Origin: Halorhabdus amylolytica
GTDB taxonomy: Archaea; Halobacteriota; Halobacteria; Halobacteriales; Haloarculaceae
Length of the DNA stretch: 38,030 nucleotides
Reading direction: 5' to 3'
Assembly: GCF_004944975.1 (NCBI RefSeq)
Contig: NZ_SPQG01000003.1
Location: 345,622-383,651, forward strand
This document shows positions 33,873 to 38,030 of this stretch, piece after piece (position 1 is the stretch's first letter; each line of letters begins with the position of its first letter). The translations under genes and the position numbers were made by a program. The notes under the pieces are model-generated. The model was given only the letters and a program-made list of their open reading frames with translations. It ran no database searches and had not been told where the DNA came from.

Positions 33873-35774
33873 ATGTCAGAACGATACGAACTGTCCCGGC
33901 GAAAAGTGCTTGCGGGGTTGGGGACGATCGGCCTCGCAGGTGCCGGAGCCGGATTCGGTACGACGGCGTACTTCAGTGACGAAGAGACATACGAGAACAA
34001 CACGCTGACCGCGGGTGCGCTCGACCTGACGGTCGACTGGGAGGAACATTACTACAACGGCGTGGATACCGTTGACGTCGACGTCATGTACGACGAACCC
34101 GAAGATCCGGAGGGATACGTCGGCCTCCCTAACCCGAACAGTCCCTCCGTGTGGGTCGCGGCCGAGGACCTCGCTACGTTCATGGACGGGACGTCGATCG
34201 AGGCCTACCCGGACGACAACGACGACGGTGTCCAGGATCCTGTCCTCTACGGCGACACGACCGGGGAAGAAGAGCTCGAGTACATGCCGTGTGAGGACTT
34301 CGCACAGACGCCCGAGGATCTCGATCCGGACGGCGGTCGTGCGTTGCGGTCGCTCAACATGGATACGGTGGCGAACTGGCCCCTCGAAGAGGGCGAGGAC
34401 GCCGAACCCAAGCCACTCGTGAGTTTAGAGGACGTCAAACCGGGCGACTTCGGGGAACTCACGCTCAGCTTCCACCTGTGTGACAACCCGGGATACGTCT
34501 GGCTCACCGGCGAGCTGATCGAGGCGGCCGAGAACGGCCACACGGAACCAGAGGCCGAGGATCCCCAGGAAATGGGCGGGCCGAACACGTCGAACTCGAC
34601 CGGTAACGACGTCGAACTCATCGACGAGATCCAGACGATGCTGTGGTACGACGAAGACGGCGACAACGTCTACGAGCCAAGTGGCGAAGCCGGCGAGGCC
34701 GACATCGTGCTCGTCCTGGATCGCTCGGGTTCGATGAGCGGTGGTGGACTCTCGGCCGCACAAAGTGCGGCGATCAACCTGATCGATGCAGTCGGATCCA
34801 ACGCCCAGATCTCCGTGGTTTCGTTCGCCGACCAGGCGACAATGGACCAGTCGCTGACCGGTACCAAACAGGACGCGCGCGACGCCGTGAACGCGCTGTC
34901 TCCGGGCGGCGGGACCAACATCGAGGAGGCCATCGACATCGCTCACGAGGAACTCGACGGCCACGACGTTGCCACGACGTATTCCGCCAGCGGGAACAAT
35001 CGTAGCGGTGCCCAGCCGATCATCGTGCTCCTCACGGACGGCTCGCCGAACGAGAGCTACGAGAGTCAGGGACTCTCCGATCCGAGTCACGACGACGACA
35101 CCGACAGCGCGTCGACTGATTTCAGCGGGTTCGGGGATGCCAACCCGGCGGACAACGCCGAACACCTGAAAGAGAGCGTCCACGACGTGTCGATGTACAC
35201 TGTCGGGTTCGGGGGTATCTCCTCCGGGTCAACCAACGCCGCGCTGCTCAATTACATGGCGACCGACGACGCGCAGTCCTTCATCGGCGCCCAGAGCGAA
35301 CTGTTCGACATCTTCAGCCAGATCGCGCAGTCGATCGCGGGTGAAAAGGCGCTCTTCCAGGGATCGCTGCGCGAACTGCTGGACGAACTCGGGATGGGAA
35401 GTAACGGCATCCCGCTGGACGGCAACCGAACGTCGAACTTCGACGAGGTTCCCGGTGACGGACTGAACGACGAAGATCCGAGCGAGCAGGACGCGGATGC
35501 GAGGGACTGTTTCGTCCCCAGCACGACGAACGCCCTCGGACTCGCGTGGTGGCTACCGGTCGATCACGCCAACGAGATCCAGACCGACAGCGTGAGCTTC
35601 GATCTCGGGTTCTACACCGAACAGTGCCGGCACAACACCGGCAGTGGGATGGAGGCCGAGACGACGGCCATGGAGACTGAGACCGAGACAGCGACCGAAA
35701 CAGCGACCGTGACTGAGACCGAGACAGCGACCGAAACAGCGACCGCGACTGACACCACGACCACGCAGAGTTGA
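33873..35774 (+). CDS. SipW/TasA-type secreted protein with inserted vWA domain (array copy 1)
   Basis: The 633-residue protein begins MSERYELSRRKVLAGLGTIG. The leader combines an SRRK twin-arginine-like motif, a Gly/Ala-rich core and the SipW-type end TTAYFSDEETYENNTLTAGALDL. The first part of a TasA/camelysin-like beta domain follows, including VKPGDFGELTLSFHLCDNPGYVWL. At residues 277 to about 485 a von Willebrand A domain is inserted: MIDAS DRSGSMSG, the Thr of GGGTNIEEA and LLTDGSPN are all intact. The beta domain then resumes at ALFQGSLRELLDELG and WWLPVDHANEIQTDSVSFDLGFYTEQCRHN. The tail is a Thr/Glu/Ala repeat of about 45 residues. It is probably exported and bound to the surface or biofilm matrix, with the vWA domain binding a ligand through a metal. 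A GGAG sits 6-9 bp before the ATG. Confidence 0.85.
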   Translation: MSERYELSRRKVLAGLGTIGLAGAGAGFGTTAYFSDEETYENNTLTAGALDLTVDWEEHYYNGVDTVDVDVMYDEPEDPEGYVGLPNPNSPSVWVAAEDLATFMDGTSIEAYPDDNDDGVQDPVLYGDTTGEEELEYMPCEDFAQTPEDLDPDGGRALRSLNMDTVANWPLEEGEDAEPKPLVSLEDVKPGDFGELTLSFHLCDNPGYVWLTGELIEAAENGHTEPEAEDPQEMGGPNTSNSTGNDVELIDEIQTMLWYDEDGDNVYEPSGEAGEADIVLVLDRSGSMSGGGLSAAQSAAINLIDAVGSNAQISVVSFADQATMDQSLTGTKQDARDAVNALSPGGGTNIEEAIDIAHEELDGHDVATTYSASGNNRSGAQPIIVLLTDGSPNESYESQGLSDPSHDDDTDSASTDFSGFGDANPADNAEHLKESVHDVSMYTVGFGGISSGSTNAALLNYMATDDAQSFIGAQSELFDIFSQIAQSIAGEKALFQGSLRELLDELGMGSNGIPLDGNRTSNFDEVPGDGLNDEDPSEQDADARDCFVPSTTNALGLAWWLPVDHANEIQTDSVSFDLGFYTEQCRHNTGSGMEAETTAMETETETATETATVTETETATETATATDTTTTQS

Positions 35775-35888
35775 TCAGTCACTCGGTTCCGGCTTGACTC
35801 GCACGGGAGTGGGGTGATCGTCTCGGGGACGATCGTTGCTCGGCGGTTCGACTCCGCCGGCGAGTTCTCCCCAGGGAGGGGGTCAGGT
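35775..35888 (+). repeat. First 114-bp array spacer
   Basis: The spacer is exactly as long as the next one and nearly identical to it, including TCAGTCACTCGGTTCCGG at its start and CCGGCGAGTTCTCCCCAGGG near its end. The differences cluster in one hairpin loop (about 35823-35829), at two neighbouring bases (35836-35838) and in the last 15 bp. It contains the tRNA-like fold described separately and ends with GGAGG, 9 bp before the next ATG. Confidence 0.9.
35796..35866 (+). other. tRNA-like 71-nt structure in spacer 1
   Basis: The outer stem GACTCGC/GCGAGTT (7 bp, one G-U) encloses two hairpins. The first is GATCGTC-TCGGG-GACGATC; read as a 5-bp stem with a 7-base loop it shows CTCGGGG, a tRNA-style loop with U33 and a CGG triplet. 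The second is CGGCGG-TTCGACT-CCGCCG, a T-arm with the B-box GGTTCGACTCC. No D-arm fits the 13-14 bases available, so it is not a normal tRNA gene. Confidence 0.5.
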
Positions 35889-37820
35889 ATGTCAGAACGA
35901 TACGAACTATCCCGGCGGAAAGTGCTCGCAGGGTTGGGGACGATCGGCCTTGCAAGTGCTGGCACCGGACTCGGCACGACGGCGTACTTCAGTGACGAGG
36001 AGACTTACGAGAACAACACGCTCACGGCTGGATCGCTCGATCTCAAGGTCGACTGGGAAGAACACTACTACGACGGATCAGTCGAAGGGGTAACTCTAGC
36101 AGACGACCCCACGAACGCGGATTACGTCCTGCCGGCACTCGAACCCCTCCAAGCGCCGAACGTCCTACAGAACGGGGAGTATCGGAAGGATGCTCCTGTC
36201 GGAACACTACAGGTCAGTTCCCCGGACGATGCACTCCCCATCGCGCTGAACTTCGACGACAAAGACGCCTTTTGGGACACAACAGCGATCGAGGCCTTCC
36301 CGGACGTCGACGACGACGGTGTCCAGGAGGATTTCCATGAAACCTACGAGGTGGGCGAAGGCGAGATCACCGTCGGTCCAGCCTGTGAAGCGGGTGCCGA
36401 TACGCCGGCGGATCTCGATCCGACCGCCGATGGTGCGCTCCGAACGCAGAACGACGATACCGTCGGTGAAGAAAGTTGGAAGCCGCTCGTCGCGCTTGAC
36501 GACGTCAAGCCGGGTGATTTCGGCGAACTCACCCTGAGTTTCCACCTGTGTGACAACCCGGGGTACGTCTGGTTGACGGGCGAACTGCTGGAAAATGATG
36601 AGAACTCGGTGACCGAACCCGAGGGTGCCGATCCTGACGAGGACCAGACTGCGGACGATCCTGGGGACGACTTCGACGGCGAGCTGACCGACCACATCAT
36701 GACGAGGATCTGGTACGACGAGGACTGCGACAATCAGGTCGACGAAGAGACAAAGGAGCTGGATATGATGCTCGCGATCGACACGTCCGGGTCGATCACC
36801 GACACCGAGCAGACCCAAATGATCGACGGCATCAACGCGTTCATCGACGATCTCCCTGACGACGGCAGCACCCAGGTCGGAGTTCTGAGTTTCGGCGGTG
36901 GTGCGATCAACGATCTGCAAGCACTTGATACTCCAGGCAACATCTCTGTGCCGGGATTTTCCTTCGGAGGGAACACGCCGCTCCCGGCGGCCCTCGACAC
37001 CGCCGATCAGATCCTCCGTAACGATCCCAACGCGCGATCCGACGCACAGAAGACGATCGTGGTGTTCACCGACGGCGGTCCTAACTACCAGAACCAAGAC
37101 TACGCCGTCAACGGGTACACCGCTCCCCGGGACGATACGACTGATTGGTCAGCTGCAAGCGGGAACTCCGCCTACGACAACGCCGACGCGGCGTCCGGGA
37201 CGGTCAGCGAAGCCGAAATGGACGAAACAGCACTGGTCGCCGAGTCCGTCCGGAACATGACCACGCGGATCGCAACCGTGTTCGTCGGCGATGATGATTC
37301 GACGGAAGCGATGACCCAGGACGCCGAAGACGAGTACGACACACTGCCAGCGTTCCTGGGGAACGAGATCGCCTCGGTTGGATTCAGCTTTACCGTCGAC
37401 TTCTCCGACCTGGAAAATCTGGCTACACAACTAGAGCAGTCGATCGTCGTCGGCGAGGAAGTGTTTTTCCTCGGCACACTCGGACAGGCCTTGAGTCGTC
37501 TCGAAGAAGGAAACGGCGTCCCGCTCGATGGGGATCTCTCCACAGCCTTCGACGAGCTTACAGATCCCGACGACGATGCGGATCGGGAGTGTTTCGAGGC
37601 GAGTTCGACCCACTGTGTCGGCTTCGAGTGGTGGTTGCCGCTGAACCACTCGAATCAGATCCAGACGGACTCAGTGGGCTTTGATATCGGGTTCTACACC
37701 GAGCAGTGCCGGCACAACACCGGCAGTGGGATGGAGGCCGAGACGACGGCCATGGAGACTGAGACCGAGACAGCGACCGAAACAGCAACCGCGACTGACA
37801 CCACGACCACGCAGAGTTGA
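35889..37820 (+). CDS. SipW/TasA-type secreted protein with inserted vWA domain (array copy 2)
   Basis: This 643-residue paralogue of copy 1 has a nearly identical leader (MSERYELSRRKVLAGLGTIGLASAGTGLGTTAYFSDEE, differing at a few sites). It shares the block VKPGDFGELTLSFHLCDNPGYVWL, and the vWA domain (residues 292 to about 518) keeps MIDAS DTSGSITD, the Thr of GGNTPLPAA and VFTDGGPN. After it the beta domain resumes with VFFLGTLGQALSRLEEGNGVPLDG and WWLPLNHSNQIQTDSVGFDIGFYTEQCRHN. The vWA interior and the first 150 residues differ greatly from copy 1, whereas the two ends are almost the same at DNA level. The Thr/Glu tail is shorter by one 12-residue unit. A GGAGG lies 9 bp before the ATG. 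Confidence 0.85.
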   Translation: MSERYELSRRKVLAGLGTIGLASAGTGLGTTAYFSDEETYENNTLTAGSLDLKVDWEEHYYDGSVEGVTLADDPTNADYVLPALEPLQAPNVLQNGEYRKDAPVGTLQVSSPDDALPIALNFDDKDAFWDTTAIEAFPDVDDDGVQEDFHETYEVGEGEITVGPACEAGADTPADLDPTADGALRTQNDDTVGEESWKPLVALDDVKPGDFGELTLSFHLCDNPGYVWLTGELLENDENSVTEPEGADPDEDQTADDPGDDFDGELTDHIMTRIWYDEDCDNQVDEETKELDMMLAIDTSGSITDTEQTQMIDGINAFIDDLPDDGSTQVGVLSFGGGAINDLQALDTPGNISVPGFSFGGNTPLPAALDTADQILRNDPNARSDAQKTIVVFTDGGPNYQNQDYAVNGYTAPRDDTTDWSAASGNSAYDNADAASGTVSEAEMDETALVAESVRNMTTRIATVFVGDDDSTEAMTQDAEDEYDTLPAFLGNEIASVGFSFTVDFSDLENLATQLEQSIVVGEEVFFLGTLGQALSRLEEGNGVPLDGDLSTAFDELTDPDDDADRECFEASSTHCVGFEWWLPLNHSNQIQTDSVGFDIGFYTEQCRHNTGSGMEAETTAMETETETATETATATDTTTTQS

Positions 37821-37934
37821 TCAGTCACTCGGTTCCGGCTTGACTCGCACGGGAGTGGGGTGATCGTCTTGCGTACGATCGCTCCTCGGCGGTTCGACTC
37901 CGCCGGCGAGTTCTCCCCAGGGTGGGGGCACACA
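37821..37934 (+). repeat. Second 114-bp array spacer
   Basis: It is the same length as the first spacer and has the same fixed blocks. Its tRNA-like fold keeps the outer stem (37842-37848 with 37906-37912) and the B-box arm. The middle hairpin changes to GATCGT-CTTGCGT-ACGATC, preserving the stem while the loop differs. The ribosome-binding region is GGTGGGGG, weaker than in spacer 1. Confidence 0.9.
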
Positions 37935-38030
37935 ATGACGGAACGATACGAACTGTCCCGGCGGAAAGTGCTTGCGGGGTTGGGGACGATCGGCCTTGCA
38001 AGTGCTGGCACCGGACTCGGCACGACGGCG
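37935..38030 (+). CDS. Third array copy: SipW-type secreted protein, 3' end outside window
   Basis: The last 32 codons begin MTERYELSRRKVLAGLG, the same leader as the two complete genes, with Thr instead of Ser at position 2. Over the 96 bases shown it is almost identical in DNA to copy 2. It confirms that the array continues to the right; whether it also has a vWA domain cannot be seen. Confidence 0.85.
   Translation, partial: MTERYELSRRKVLAGLGTIGLASAGTGLGTTA

Noticed and set aside
35796-35866. A functional tRNA gene in the array spacer
   Set aside because: The T-arm and closing stem are good, but no D-arm can form and the variable region is too long; kept only as a tRNA-like structure.

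Overview
The window is a stretch of haloarchaeal (class Halobacteria) chromosome. The evidence is the high GC content, the very acidic proteins, promoters with a TATA-like box 25-31 bp before the ATG (leaderless style), a bacteriorhodopsin gene with its regulators, an archaeal-type RfcL, Sec61-beta and an FAU-1-type RNA-binding protein. The genus cannot be fixed from the sequence.

Layout. 1-1786: the 3' end of a surface or pilin-like protein, a small membrane protein and a 3'-truncated ISH3-type transposase. 1787-7707: a family 3 glycoside hydrolase, then a compact sdhCDBA operon for succinate dehydrogenase. 7888-14017: RFC large subunit, CorA with a previously easy-to-miss 54-residue membrane ORF overlapping its start, a PfkB-family protein whose catalytic Asp is replaced, a GcvT/YgfZ-like protein and a geranylgeranyl-reductase-family flavoprotein. 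14102-18724: a 1007-residue soluble REC-PAS-GAF histidine kinase, a BNR (Asp-box) propeller protein and a hotdog thioesterase. 18773-21748: uvrA.

21749-29957 is a rhodopsin/carotenoid regulon. bop (a proton pump by its conserved residues) is at the left. crtY, bat, crtI and brp run leftwards as a group, and a 60-residue CPxCG zinc-finger gene resembling brz diverges from brp. Together they make lycopene, beta-carotene, retinal and opsin under control of Bat, a LOV-PAS/GAF/HTH regulator. Sites fitting the Bat upstream activating sequence (ACC-N7-TTnGG, recalled from the Halobacterium bop regulon) lie at matching distances before bop and brp. A one-mismatch version precedes crtY, and a duplicated version with one extra spacer base precedes bat. 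Two lower-GC genes of unknown function with their own TATA boxes sit between bop and crtY.

30054-32784: an AIM24/TIGR00266 protein, an FAU-1-like RNA-binding protein coupled to a small unknown protein, and Sec61-beta. 32831-33019 is repeat-rich: a hairpin, an 81-bp palindromic MITE-like element and a perfect 29-bp tandem duplication running into the stop codon of a membrane winged-helix protein. 33873 to the end: a tandem array of at least three secreted SipW/TasA-type proteins, two complete ones carrying an inserted von Willebrand A domain. Their near-identical 114-bp spacers fold into a tRNA-like shape with a perfect B-box. This array is the least conventional part of the window.
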